A DNA stretch of 64,000 nucleotides. Origin: Devosia nitrariae. GTDB taxonomy: Bacteria; Pseudomonadota; Alphaproteobacteria; Rhizobiales; Devosiaceae. The stretch's first letter is position 1, and the number at the start of each line of letters is the position of its first letter. The DNA lies in NCBI RefSeq assembly GCF_030160115.1, contig NZ_BSNS01000011.1:186001-250000 (forward strand), read 5' to 3'. The notes below the pieces were generated by a model that saw only the letters and a program-made list of their open reading frames with translations, was not told where the DNA came from and did no database searches. Made by a program: the position numbers and the translations under genes. Below are positions 35,070 through 46,227 of this stretch, piece by piece.

Positions 35070-37952
35070 ATGGCCATGCAGCTTGCTCCGCTTCCGCCGG
35101 TCGATCATCCGGCTTTCGATGCCTGGGTGGAAACCTTACCACCTGCGTTCCGCCAGGCAGTTCAGTCGGCGGCGACGCTGCCGACGCTCCTCGAGGCCGC
35201 CCCTTATCTCATGGGGCTTGCCAATACCCACGCGGATTGGCTGGCAACGGCCCTGGCGGGCGAGCCCGACACGGCCATGGCCGCAGTTCTCGCCGACCTG
35301 CGCGCCGCGGGCGGGGAGAACATCGAGGAGGCGCAACTGGGGACACGCCTGCGCGTGGCCAAAGGCCGTACGGCGCTGCTGGCGGCTGTGGCCGAGACGG
35401 GTGGAGCCTGGACCAGCGCCCGCGCCACCGAGGCGCTGGCCGATCTTGCCGATGCCGCGCTTGACGCTGCGCTCGACTTTCTGATGTGCCGCGCCCACGA
35501 GCGCGGTTTGCTCTCGGTCCCCATCGAAGAGGCGACCGCCGCCAATTCGGGTCTCGCCCTCTTTGCGCTCGGCAAGCATGGCGGGCGTGAGCTCAATTAT
35601 TCCTCCGACATCGACATCGTCGCCTTCTATGACCCGGGCAAGGGCGTGCTTGCCGATCCGAGCGAGGCCGGCAGGACATATTCGCGCATGGTCCAGAAGC
35701 TCGTGGGGCTGATGGAGGAGCGACGCGAGTTCGGTTACGTCTTCCGCACCGATCTGCGGCTGCGTCCCGATCCGGGCTCGACCCCGGTCGCTATCTCGTT
35801 CGATGCGGCGCTGACCTATTACGAGAGCCGCGGCCAGAACTGGGAGCGCGCCGCCTGGATCAAGGCCAGGCCCTGCGCTGGCGATGTCGCGTCCGGCGAG
35901 CGGTTTCTCGCCGAGCTCGCGCCCTATATCTGGCGCAAGCATCTCGACTACGCCACCATCGCCGACATTCAGGCGATGAAGCGCCAGATCAACGTCTCCA
36001 AAAAGGTCGGCGACATTCGTGTCGAGGGCCACAATGTCAAGCTCGGACGCGGTGGCATCCGCGAGATCGAATTCTTTGCCCAGACCCAGCAACTGATCGC
36101 AGGCGGGCGCGACCCCAATCTGCGGGTGCGCCCCACCGCCGAGGCGCTCGACGCGCTCGCCCGCACCAACTGGATCGGCTTCAAGACGGCGTCCAACCTC
36201 AAGGAGACGTACTGGTTCCTGCGGGCAGTCGAGAACCGCCTGCAGATGCTTAAGGACGAGCAGACACACGTCATGCCTGAAACCGCCGAGGGCGTCGCCA
36301 CGGTCGCCCGGCTGATGGGTTTCGACGACAACGGCGCCTTCGAGGCCGCATACAGGGGGGCGCTGGAACGGGTCGCCGGCTACTATGCCGAGCTCTTCAC
36401 CGAGGGAGAGAGCCTCGGCGCGGTCGACGGCAATCTGGTCTTTACCGGCAGCGACGACGATCCAGGCACGCTCGAAACCCTGACCGGCATTGGCTTTGCC
36501 GATCCGGCCAAAGCCTCGGCCACCGTGCGCAAATGGCACTATGGCGGTTATGCGGCGACCCGCACGGCCGCGGCGCGGGCGCACCTGACCGAGCTGATCC
36601 CTGCGCTGCTCGCCACTTTCGGCACGGCCGGCAACGCCGACGAGGCGATGATGAAGTTCGACGACTTTCTCTCGCGCCTGCCCACCGGCGTCCAGCTCTT
36701 CGCCCTCTTGCGCAACCATCCGCAACTGAGGACGCTCCTCGTCCAGTTCATGGCCTCCGCTCCGCGCATGGCCGAGGCGGTGATCCGCCGCGCCCATGTC
36801 ATGGATGGTCTCATCGATCCCGCCTTCGCCGAGGACGTGACGCACCGTGAGGTGCTGGTCGAAAAGGTCGACGCCTTCCTCGGGGAAGGGCGCAGCTATG
36901 AGGACGTAATCGATCGTGCTCGCATCATCGGCCAGGAACAGCGTTTCATGATCTGCGCAGGGCTCCTTTCCGGAACGCTCGATGTACGCGCCGCCGGCGA
37001 TCAGTTCACCGCCCTGGCCGAAACCCTGGTGCATTGGCTGTTCGACGCGGTGCGCCGCGAGTTCGAGCGCCGCTACGGTGTGATCGAAGGCGCCCGTACC
37101 GGACTTCTTGCATTCGGCAAGATGGCAAGCCGCGAGATGACGGCGACGTCGGATCTCGACTTCATCCTGCTTTACGATGCTCCGCTCGATGCCGAATCGA
37201 ACGGGGAGCGGCCGCTTGCCACCAGCCAGTACTATACCCGCCTTACCCAGCGCCTGGTTGCCGCCATCACCGCGCCGACGGCCGAAGGCGTGCTCTACGA
37301 GGCCGACATGCGCCTGCGCCCGTCGGGCAATGCCGGGCCGCTCGCCACCAGTCTTTCCGGCTTCATAAGCTATCACCGCGACAACGCCTGGACCTGGGAA
37401 CACCTGGCGCTGAGCCGCGCGCGGGTGATCCTGGCCGACAATGACCTGGGGACCGATATCGATGCGGCCATTTCCGAGGCCTTCGCGCGTCCACGCGACG
37501 CTGCCAAGACTATCGACGACGTGGTTTCCATGCGCGCCCTGATGGCTCGTGAGCGGCCGGCAAAGCATGATTTTGATTTAAAACTGGTCGACGGCGGCCT
37601 CGTCGATCTCGAATTCATTGCCCAATCGGCGCAGCTCGTCGCCGGCAGGACCATCGCCCGTCCGCAGGCGCCGGTGGCCGAGGTATTGGCGCGGCTCAAG
37701 GAAACCGGCCTCGTGCCCGAGGGTGGGCGGCTGGCGGGGATTCACGCACTCTATTCGACCATCCTGCAGGTGATGAGCGCTGCGCTTACCAACCCGCGCG
37801 CCGATACGCCCTGGGGCGGGGCCTTCAAGGAACTCCTTGCCCAACTCACCAACTATCCCGACTTCAATCGGCTGCAAGCCGACCTCAAGGCAATGCGTGC
37901 GGAAGTCTCGGCCGTAGCCGCACGCTGGTACGAGAAGGCGAAGGACCTCTGA
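35070..37952 (+). CDS. glnE: Bifunctional glutamine synthetase adenylyltransferase/adenylyl-removing enzyme
   Basis: 960 residues, close to the usual GlnE length. Two nucleotidyltransferase domains are present: the N-terminal de-adenylylase with GKHGGRELNYSSDIDIVAF (about 168-187) and the C-terminal adenylylase with GKMASREMTATSDLDFIL (about 682-700). Each is followed by a GlnD-UR-UTase helical domain. It adjusts glutamine synthetase activity to nitrogen status through PII. It follows the kinase gene by 47 bp, and its place after the degP/two-component block is typical of rhizobia. Confidence 0.96.
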   Translation: MAMQLAPLPPVDHPAFDAWVETLPPAFRQAVQSAATLPTLLEAAPYLMGLANTHADWLATALAGEPDTAMAAVLADLRAAGGENIEEAQLGTRLRVAKGRTALLAAVAETGGAWTSARATEALADLADAALDAALDFLMCRAHERGLLSVPIEEATAANSGLALFALGKHGGRELNYSSDIDIVAFYDPGKGVLADPSEAGRTYSRMVQKLVGLMEERREFGYVFRTDLRLRPDPGSTPVAISFDAALTYYESRGQNWERAAWIKARPCAGDVASGERFLAELAPYIWRKHLDYATIADIQAMKRQINVSKKVGDIRVEGHNVKLGRGGIREIEFFAQTQQLIAGGRDPNLRVRPTAEALDALARTNWIGFKTASNLKETYWFLRAVENRLQMLKDEQTHVMPETAEGVATVARLMGFDDNGAFEAAYRGALERVAGYYAELFTEGESLGAVDGNLVFTGSDDDPGTLETLTGIGFADPAKASATVRKWHYGGYAATRTAAARAHLTELIPALLATFGTAGNADEAMMKFDDFLSRLPTGVQLFALLRNHPQLRTLLVQFMASAPRMAEAVIRRAHVMDGLIDPAFAEDVTHREVLVEKVDAFLGEGRSYEDVIDRARIIGQEQRFMICAGLLSGTLDVRAAGDQFTALAETLVHWLFDAVRREFERRYGVIEGARTGLLAFGKMASREMTATSDLDFILLYDAPLDAESNGERPLATSQYYTRLTQRLVAAITAPTAEGVLYEADMRLRPSGNAGPLATSLSGFISYHRDNAWTWEHLALSRARVILADNDLGTDIDAAISEAFARPRDAAKTIDDVVSMRALMARERPAKHDFDLKLVDGGLVDLEFIAQSAQLVAGRTIARPQAPVAEVLARLKETGLVPEGGRLAGIHALYSTILQVMSAALTNPRADTPWGGAFKELLAQLTNYPDFNRLQADLKAMRAEVSAVAARWYEKAKDL

Positions 37953-38050
37953 GCCAACGCCCTTTTTGCTCTTCCGGCGCTTCTGGCTTGTCGAAACGCA
38001 CCACCGCCGATCGACCAATGATGTTGAAACTTCTGCAAGGGACGAATGCC

Positions 38051-38863
38051 ATGGATCGGCGTGACGATGAGTTGAAGCAATTCGAGGCCACAGGAGCGGA
38101 GCCCCTGCCCGAAACCGGCGAGCGGGGGCGGGTGGAAAATGCCGGTGCCTCCATCTGGTACGCGGCGTTCGGCACCGGGTTTCCGGTGATCCTTCTGCAT
38201 GGTGGTCTCGGCCATGCCGGCAACTGGGGCCATCAGATTGCCGACTTGGTCGATGCCGGCTACCGCGCCATCCTCATCGACAGCCGCGGGCATGGCCGCA
38301 GCACCCACGACGGGCGCGCATTCTCCTATGACCTGATGGCGTCCGACGTGCTGGCGGTGATGGACAACCTGTCCATCGAGCAGGTTGCGCTCGTTGGTTG
38401 GAGCGACGGGGCCTGTACCGCCCTCGCGCTCGCCCGACAGACGCCGAAGCGCGTCGCCGGTGTGTTCTTCTTTGCCTGCAATGTCGATGCGAGCGGCACC
38501 AAGCCGGTTCAGGCAACGCCCGCCCTCGACCGTTGCTTTGCCCGCCACAAGGCCGACTACGCGGCTCTCTCGCCGACTCCTGGCGGTTTCGACGCGCTCC
38601 TCGAGGCGCTTCAGCCCATGCAGGCGAGCCAACCGGACTATTCCGCGCGAGACCTCGAGGCGATCCGGGTGCCCGTGACCGTAGCCCAGTCCGAGCTCGA
38701 CGAGTTCATCAGGACAGAGCACGCCCGCTACGTGGCGGACACAATTCCGGGCGCCCGGTTTGCCATGCTCTCCGGTGTCAGTCACTTTGCGCCGTTGCAG
38801 CGACCGCGACTGTTCAACGACGCGGTCCTCGGCTTCCTCAGCAGGCTCGATTGGTCGAGCTAG
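38051..38863 (+). CDS. Alpha/beta hydrolase
   Basis: 270 residues from ATG 38051 (upstream TTG 37988 and ATG 38021 possible). The oxyanion region is ILLHGGLGHAGNWG, the nucleophile elbow GWSDG (Ser), an acidic residue lies in AQSELDEFI, and the catalytic His is in GVSHFAPLQRP. A cap region with FFACNVDASGTKP is present. It is an esterase or peroxidase-like hydrolase of unknown substrate. It may be transcribed after glnE. Confidence 0.9.
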   Translation: MDRRDDELKQFEATGAEPLPETGERGRVENAGASIWYAAFGTGFPVILLHGGLGHAGNWGHQIADLVDAGYRAILIDSRGHGRSTHDGRAFSYDLMASDVLAVMDNLSIEQVALVGWSDGACTALALARQTPKRVAGVFFFACNVDASGTKPVQATPALDRCFARHKADYAALSPTPGGFDALLEALQPMQASQPDYSARDLEAIRVPVTVAQSELDEFIRTEHARYVADTIPGARFAMLSGVSHFAPLQRPRLFNDAVLGFLSRLDWSS

Positions 38864-38902
38864 TCCGATTCCTGTAACCCCTGAGTACACCACAGCCACG
38901 GA

Positions 38903-38981
38903 GTCATTCCCGCGAAAAGCGGGAACCTCTGTTGGCGATATGGCAAGGGAAACGGAGGTTCCCGCTTTCCGCGGGAATGAC
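38903..38981. repeat. REP-like inverted repeat
   Basis: Arms of 27 bp (38903-38929 and 38955-38981) match at 26 positions. The core is GTCATTCCCGCG...AAGCGGGAACCTC. Units of the form GTCATTCCCGCGAAAGCGGG are widespread in Alphaproteobacteria. It lies between the convergent hydrolase and histidine kinase genes. Just after it, ATCAGGTCCGGGACAG (39026-39041) recurs at 62755-62770. Confidence 0.85.
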
Positions 38982-39066
38982 CCGGCGGAAACCTCAGAGA
39001 GAAACTACCAAAAGCCAGTATTCCAATCAGGTCCGGGACAGCCTGTTTCGCATCTGCTCAACTAAG

Positions 39067-40740
39067 CTACGCAGCCGCCTGGTTCTGCGTGATGGCGACT
39101 CCTTCGGCCGGGCGTTGCGGCAGCGAGAAGGCGACCGTGGTCCCCAGAGCCGGACTGGAGTCGATGGCCATTCGCCCGCCGCTCAGTTCGGCGATCGCCC
39201 GTGAGATCGGAATGCCAAGCCCCAGTCCCACCCCTTCGCGGGTAAAGCTTGCATCGGCCAGCGCAAAGGGTTGAGCCAGGCTCTCCAGCCGCTCGGCGCT
39301 CATGCCGATCCCCGTGTCGGAGACTTCGATGACGACCCCATCGGTCGCCGCGAACGCAGCCAGCGTGATCCGCCCGCCCGATGGGGTGAAGCGGATGGCG
39401 TTTTCGAGGATGTTGGAAATCATGCGCGTCAGGCAGAACCGGTCGCCGGTGAGTGCTGCCCCGCAGTCGGCGCCGATCTCGAAGCGCACGCCGGCACGCA
39501 GGGCCTGCGGCTTGAAGCGCGTGGCAACGGACGCGACGAGCTCGTCGACATTCAACGCTTCGTCACGCAGGACCTTTTGCCCGCTCTCGAGCTCGGCGAG
39601 GTCGAGGATGGTGGCAAAGGAATCGAGCAGCAACTCGCCCGACGACTTGATGTTCTGGATGTATTCGAGATAGCGCGTGTCCCCGACCGGCCCATAGGCC
39701 TGATGCCGGATGAGGTCGGCAAAGCCGATGATATGATTGATCGGCGTGCGGATGTCGTGGCTCAGATGCGCCAGGAAGTTGGTCTTGGAGCGGCTGGCGG
39801 CCTCGGCCTTGAGCTTCTCCTCGTGGTAACGGCGGGCCAGCAGCCGCTGTTCCTCGCGGATGTTGGCGAGGAGCGTATCGGCGCGCTTGCGCTCGGTGAC
39901 GTCTGAGACGAGGGTGACGAACCCATCCTGCCCGAACGGGCGTTCGTCGACCAGGAAGCAGCTTCCGTCCGCCCGGTGCAGTTCCAGCACGCGGTTGTCC
40001 TCGCCGTCCGATATCATTTTCATATAGCCGGTCCCGATCAGGCGCTTTACCGCCTCGCCATAGGCGATCGGCTGCGTGGTTTCGGCGCCGATACTGGACC
40101 GATAGCGCGTATTGCACGCAATGAGCTCGCCATTCCGGCTCCAGCAGGCGACCCCATGGGGAATGGCCGCGACCAGGCTTTCGATGCTGCGCTCGCCGTC
40201 TGCCGGGACCGGCCAGGAGCTGGAGCGCCGGCGCAGGCTGAGGATCGCAATCAGCATGGCCGCGAGATAGGCGCCCCCGCCGCGCGGCAGCATGCCGCCG
40301 AGCACGTTCGCCGTATCCTGTCGCAACTGCACGACGCCGATCACGTCTGCGCGGAACCGGTAGGAGACAAGCGGCGCCGCCTCGATCCAGGCGCCCGCCA
40401 GTACCTCGGCTTCGACGGCCTCCGAATAGGTCTTTGCCAATTGGTCCAGCGATTGCAATGCCAGTGCCGCCGGCATCGTCGCCAGGTCCGTCGCAACGGC
40501 TTTACCGATCAGACGCAATTGCCCGCGCGCGTCCTCGAGTGTTCGCGCAGCATCGAAGATGACAAACAGAGTGGCTGCGAGGAACGCCGTCAGCCCCACG
40601 GCAACGGTGATGGGAGAGATGCGGCCCCCGATGTCGAAGCGAAAGCCGGTTTTGATCCCCGCTGCTTCCACTTTGCCCGTTTCGCCCTGGCCGACGCCGA
40701 ATCCTTCGGCCCCGGCGCCGGAAGCGTCCGACGACCGCAT
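39067..40740 (-). CDS. Membrane PAS-domain histidine kinase (PleC/DivJ type core)
   Basis: 557 residues from ATG 40740, which has GGAG 6 bp upstream (ATG 40752 is possible). Positions below count from the longer start. Membrane segments are at about 48-67 and 160-172, with a periplasmic part of about 90 residues between. PAS follows (about 189-285), then HisKA with His332 (LAHLSHDIRTPINHIIGFAD) and an ATPase with NILENAIRF, DTGIGM and GVGLGLGIPIS. There is no receiver domain. No response regulator is adjacent. A perfect CtrA box lies about 155 bp upstream, suggesting cell-cycle or motility control. Confidence 0.88.
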   Translation of the reverse strand: MRSSDASGAGAEGFGVGQGETGKVEAAGIKTGFRFDIGGRISPITVAVGLTAFLAATLFVIFDAARTLEDARGQLRLIGKAVATDLATMPAALALQSLDQLAKTYSEAVEAEVLAGAWIEAAPLVSYRFRADVIGVVQLRQDTANVLGGMLPRGGGAYLAAMLIAILSLRRRSSSWPVPADGERSIESLVAAIPHGVACWSRNGELIACNTRYRSSIGAETTQPIAYGEAVKRLIGTGYMKMISDGEDNRVLELHRADGSCFLVDERPFGQDGFVTLVSDVTERKRADTLLANIREEQRLLARRYHEEKLKAEAASRSKTNFLAHLSHDIRTPINHIIGFADLIRHQAYGPVGDTRYLEYIQNIKSSGELLLDSFATILDLAELESGQKVLRDEALNVDELVASVATRFKPQALRAGVRFEIGADCGAALTGDRFCLTRMISNILENAIRFTPSGGRITLAAFAATDGVVIEVSDTGIGMSAERLESLAQPFALADASFTREGVGLGLGIPISRAIAELSGGRMAIDSSPALGTTVAFSLPQRPAEGVAITQNQAAA

Positions 40741-40908
40741 CAAAATCTCCATCTCTTGAATCGGATATCCCCGCCCGATTTGCCCTTGAGCGGAACAATG
40801 AATCAGCCCCTGAATCGTGTCCAGACCCTCGCCGCGGGCCGGGTAGGGGCGATCGCGAATTCGTGAGTCGGCAGAGTCACTTAGGGCGCAAGAAAAATTC
40901 TTCTAACA

Positions 40909-40923
40909 TTAAGAGCTCGTTAA
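40909..40923. promoter_or_regulatory. Perfect CtrA box TTAA-N7-TTAA
   Basis: TTAA GAGCTCG TTAA followed by CC fits the CtrA full-site consensus exactly. It is about 157 bp upstream of the PAS histidine kinase (minus strand). The rest of the 40753-40960 stretch has an AT-rich part (AAAAATTCTTCTAAC) but no gene. Confidence 0.6.
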
Positions 40924-40960
40924 CCATAATGAATGGCGGGAGGCTGAGAGGCACGGCGCC

Positions 40961-41123
40961 TTCTCCCTCCCCCGTGTGTGGAGGGAAGCGAGACAGGACT
41001 TGGCTTGCCAAGTCCGTCATCGAGCACGGTGGGGGTATGCCCCCGCAAGCTCGATGGTACGGCTCTTGCTGCAAGATACCCCCACCCGACCCGCTGCGGG
41101 CCACCCCACAAGGGGGAGGGAGA
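40961..41123. repeat. Repeat family R3, copy 1
   Basis: The outer arms TTCTCCCTCCCCC...GGAGGG and CCCCACAAGGGGGAGGGAGA are inverted. The interior holds a second inverted pair (GGACTTGGCTTGCCAAGTCC) and ACCCCCACCC. Shorter or divergent copies occur at 46011-46036 and 55281-55429. It sits after the pepN stop and may terminate that gene. Confidence 0.8.
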
Positions 41124-41164
41124 CGCAGGTCGCGCCTGCGGTGCTTTGTTCAAGACGGTTTGCG

Positions 41165-43801
41165 TTATTCCCCCAGCATCCGCGCCAGGATGTCCGACGT
41201 GTTGCGGCTGAGGTTTTCGTTTTCCTTGAGTGTGACCAGCGCTTCCCTCGCCGCCTCGCGGCGGGTGGCCTCGAGCATCGGCCAGATGCGAAAGCCCGTC
41301 AGCACCCGGGCGGCGACCTGCGGGTTGCGTGTGTCGACGTCGGCGACGAATTGGGTCACGAACCGGAAGCCGGCCCCGTCGGCTCGGGTGAACTGTACCG
41401 GATTGCCCATGGCAAAGCTCCCGACCAGCGAGCGCAGCCGGTTGGGGTTGTTCTTGGGGAACGCCGGGTCGTCGAGGATGATTTCGATGCGAGAGAGTAC
41501 GCCCTCGTCCTCGGCGCGAGCGTTGACCGCGAGCCATTTGTCGAAGACCAGCGGATCGCCGGCAAAGCGCAGGCGGAAGTCGGCAAGCAGCGCCGCGGCG
41601 TCTGCCGTCCAGGCAACGCCGGCTGCCACCAGTGCAGCGAACCGGTCGGTCATGTTGGTGGCGTGCCGGTACTGATCAGCCGCCAATGCCGGGCCATTCG
41701 GGCTCGCCGTCACCATCAGCGCCATCAGCCGGTTGCGCAGCGCCCGGCGTCCGGTCTGCTCGGTGGTGGGCGCATAGGGCGCTTCGCTCGCCAGCGTCGC
41801 GTAGGCAGTGTACATCCGGTCGACCAGCGGGCCGAACACCGCCTTCAGGAGCGCTTTGCGCGCTGTGTGGATCGCTGCCGGATCGACGTCCTTGCCGATC
41901 GTGCGTCCGACGAGCTGCTCGTCGGGCAGGTTGAGGGCCAGCGCCTTGAACGCATCGTCGAGCGAATTGTTCGCCAGCGTGTCGCTCATCGCCGCCGAGA
42001 GTGCCAGGATGGCCGCCTCGTCAGCCTCGTTGCCGGCGACGGCATCGACGATCAGCGCGAGCCCCACGTCCTGCAGCGCCTGCCAGCGGTTGAAGGGATC
42101 GCTGTCATGCTGGGCAAGGAACAGCCGGTCGTTCTGGGTGAGGTTTGTTGCAAGGTTGACCGGGGCCGAGAACCCACGCAGCAGCGAAGGTACCGGCTTG
42201 CTGGCAACGCCGGTGAAGGTCATCTCGGCGCTTTTGTCGCGCAGGACAATCATGTCCTCGCGCACCTCGCCGCCAGAAACGCCTTTCCAGCCCATCGGGC
42301 TGCCGTTGGGTCCGATGAGCCCAAACGCGACCGGGATCACCCGGTCGGCCTTCTCCGGCTGGCCGGGCGTCGGCGCCGTCTCCTGATTGATCGAAAGCCG
42401 ATAGGTCTGGCTCTCCGCATCGTAGGTGTCGCTGACGGTCACTTTGGGCGTGCCGGCTTCGAGGTACCAGGTCTTGAACTGGCCAAGATCGACCTCGTTG
42501 GCGTCCTCGAAAACCTTGAGGAAGGCTTCGATGGTGGTCGCTTCCCCGTCATGGCGCTCGAAATAGAGGTCCATGCCCTTGCGGAAGCCGGCTTCGCCGA
42601 GGAGGGTCGCCAGCATCCGCACGACCTCGGCGCCCTTTTCGTAGACCGTCGGGGTATAGAAGTTATTGATCTCCCGGTACTGGTCCGGCCGGGGCGGATG
42701 GGCCAGCGGTCCGGCGTCCTCGGGGAACTGAGCCGAGCGCAGCGTCAGTACGTCGGAGATGCGCTTGACGGACCGGCTGCGCTCGTCGCTGGTGAACTCC
42801 TGGTCGCGATAGACCGTCAGCCCTTCTTTCAGGCAAAGCTGGAACCAGTCGCGGCAGGTGATGCGGTTGCCCGTCCAGTTGTGGAAGTACTCGTGGGCGA
42901 TGACGCGCTCGATATTCTCATAGTCGGCGTCCGTCGCCGTCTCCGGCTTGGCGAACACCAGCCGGTCGTTGAAGATGTTGAGTCCCTTGTTCTCCATCGC
43001 GCCGAAATTGAAGTCCGAGACGGCAACGATGTTGAAGACATCGAGGTCGTATTCCCGCCCGAAGCGCTTCTCGTCCCAGGCCATCGAGCGCTTGAGGCTG
43101 TCCATGGCCCAGGCGCACTGCTCCTCCTTGCCGTGCGCGCAATAGATAGCAAGGTCGACCTTGCGCCCCGAGCCCGTCGTATAGGTGTCGGTGATCGAGC
43201 CGAGGTCGCCTGCAACCAATGCAAAGAGATAGGCGGGCTTGGGGAAGGGGTCCTCCCACACGGCGAAGTGCTGGCCGTTGTCGAGGCTACCCCTGGCCAC
43301 GAGGTTGCCGTTGGCGAGGAGAACCGGCGCCAGCGTTTCGTCGGCGGTCATGCGCACCTTGAACGTTGCCAGCACGTCGGGACGATCGAGATAGTAAGTG
43401 ATGCGCCGGAAGCCTTCCGGCTCGCACTGAGTGCACCAGACGTCGCTGGAACGATAGAGCCCCATCAGCTTGGTGTTGGTCTCGGGCGTGATCGACACCA
43501 GCGTCTCGAGCACGAAGCGCCTCGCGGGTGGTGCGATGACGGTCAACCCGGTGGCGTCGGCAGCATAGGCCGACAGCACCAGCGGAGCGCCGTCGATGGC
43601 GATCTCCTCGAGCTTGAGTTCCTCCCCGTCGAGCGCCAGCGGCGCGCCGGGCTCCGTCCCCTCGCGCGGCTCGATGGTCAGTTGCGCGCGCACGCGGGTC
43701 GTGTCCGGGGCGATCTTGAAGTCGAGGTCGACGCTGACGATCCTGTAGGGCGTCGGCGCGTAGTCCTTGAGGTAGATCGTGTGCTCGGTGTCGGTACGCA
43801 T
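41165..43801 (-). CDS. pepN: Aminopeptidase N (M1 metallopeptidase)
   Basis: 878 residues from ATG 43801 (MRTDTEHTIYLKDY). It removes N-terminal residues from peptides in the cytosol. Exopeptidase motif GAMEN is at 267-271. The zinc site is HEYFH (303-307) in VIAHEYFHNWTGNR with Glu326. The DUF3458 and C-terminal helical domains match proteobacterial PepN, and the length is standard. It is divergent from the ABC exporter cluster. Confidence 0.96.
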   Translation of the reverse strand: MRTDTEHTIYLKDYAPTPYRIVSVDLDFKIAPDTTRVRAQLTIEPREGTEPGAPLALDGEELKLEEIAIDGAPLVLSAYAADATGLTVIAPPARRFVLETLVSITPETNTKLMGLYRSSDVWCTQCEPEGFRRITYYLDRPDVLATFKVRMTADETLAPVLLANGNLVARGSLDNGQHFAVWEDPFPKPAYLFALVAGDLGSITDTYTTGSGRKVDLAIYCAHGKEEQCAWAMDSLKRSMAWDEKRFGREYDLDVFNIVAVSDFNFGAMENKGLNIFNDRLVFAKPETATDADYENIERVIAHEYFHNWTGNRITCRDWFQLCLKEGLTVYRDQEFTSDERSRSVKRISDVLTLRSAQFPEDAGPLAHPPRPDQYREINNFYTPTVYEKGAEVVRMLATLLGEAGFRKGMDLYFERHDGEATTIEAFLKVFEDANEVDLGQFKTWYLEAGTPKVTVSDTYDAESQTYRLSINQETAPTPGQPEKADRVIPVAFGLIGPNGSPMGWKGVSGGEVREDMIVLRDKSAEMTFTGVASKPVPSLLRGFSAPVNLATNLTQNDRLFLAQHDSDPFNRWQALQDVGLALIVDAVAGNEADEAAILALSAAMSDTLANNSLDDAFKALALNLPDEQLVGRTIGKDVDPAAIHTARKALLKAVFGPLVDRMYTAYATLASEAPYAPTTEQTGRRALRNRLMALMVTASPNGPALAADQYRHATNMTDRFAALVAAGVAWTADAAALLADFRLRFAGDPLVFDKWLAVNARAEDEGVLSRIEIILDDPAFPKNNPNRLRSLVGSFAMGNPVQFTRADGAGFRFVTQFVADVDTRNPQVAARVLTGFRIWPMLEATRREAAREALVTLKENENLSRNTSDILARMLGE

Positions 43802-43838
43802 GGAGGTTCCATAGCAGAAGGAAAGTCTAAAACGGCGA

Positions 43839-44072
43839 ATGTGGCGCTGCCGCAATAGCGGACTCACCCCAACTCATGTATTCTATGCGGCTCGCAACCG
43901 CCAACCCCATTCGTTTGCGTCTATTGGGACGGGATTGGGGAGGAGACCCGGCGGACCGCGGCGCGCTGCTCTTTATGCAACATCTTCCTGTCGCATCGGG
44001 CGCGTAATCCGAACACCATATGAGAGCTGTTCGCTCTCGGCCCTGACGCCACTTGACCTCAAGCGGACTTGA
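43839..44072 (+). CDS. Candidate leader ORF upstream of first ABC exporter
   Basis: An open frame from ATG 43839 to TGA 44070-44072. Its ribosome site is weak and distant (AGAAGGAAAG, about 16 bp away). Its last residues are TPLDLKRT before the stop, strikingly like HPLDRLRT ending the better-supported leader before the second exporter (P-L-D-x-x-R-T-stop shared). The stop lies inside the hairpin 44056-44075. The first 60 residues look non-conserved in character, so the true start may be internal. It could be chance. Confidence 0.3.
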   Translation: MWRCRNSGLTPTHVFYAARNRQPHSFASIGTGLGRRPGGPRRAALYATSSCRIGRVIRTPYESCSLSALTPLDLKRT

Positions 44073-44075
44073 GGT
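44056..44075 (+). promoter_or_regulatory. Perfect hairpin overlapping leader stop codon
   Basis: ACCTCAAG (44056-44063), loop CGGA, CTTGAGGT (44068-44075). It covers the last codons and TGA of the upstream frame. No T run follows, so it is not an intrinsic terminator. It may act on translation or RNA stability. A second small stem, GAGAG...CTCTC, is at 44022-44038. The remainder of 43802-44117 shows only the AAGGA site of the ABC gene. Confidence 0.4.
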
Positions 44076-44117
44076 TGTAGCGGTGTCGCCCTGCGAACGG
44101 CACGAAGGATAATAACA

Positions 44118-45980
<1,863 letters not shown>

Positions 45981-46010
45981 GGCGAGGGCAGCCGAGTAGA
46001 CGCGCGGCTG

Positions 46011-46036
46011 TTTCCCTCCCCACAAGGGGGAGGGAA
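46011..46036. repeat. Repeat R3 core hairpin, copy 2 (likely terminator)
   Basis: TTTCCCTCCCC, loop ACAA-like, GGGGGAGGGAAA: a near-perfect hairpin 30 bp after the first ABC gene. It is the minimal R3 core. It may end the first ABC transcript, making the second ABC gene an independent unit with its own leader. Confidence 0.7.
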
Positions 46037-46227
46037 ACGCATCGTGCCCGCCATCCAATCTCTGCTATGCGAGCGCAAGCGCTGTCCGATTGGCTGGTGG
46101 TGTATCACCAAAGCAACGTTTGCACCCGGCCAGCACCTAACTCGCTCCCGCCGGCCATTTTCTCTTGCAGCTCACCGGGGCCAGGGGTAGCGATTCATCC
46201 CCTTACTTCACCCACACGATTCAACGC

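Noticed and set aside
35136..37568. Open frame of about 810 codons antisense to glnE
   Set aside because: Shadow of strong codon bias in glnE; the protein is low-complexity with no family match visible, while glnE is complete.
40976..43858. Frame of about 960 codons antisense to pepN
   Set aside because: Mirror of a high-GC gene with intact catalytic motifs on the other strand. The product is Arg/Gly/Asp-rich without recognisable domains.
43876..44007. 43-codon frame with an R-L-R before the first ABC gene
   Set aside because: No ribosome site, and its end is unrelated to any hairpin. The frame ending at 44072 fits the shared PLDxxRT pattern better.
44020..44046. Eight-codon frame with R-S-R before the first ABC gene
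   Set aside because: No ribosome site and very short; likely chance.
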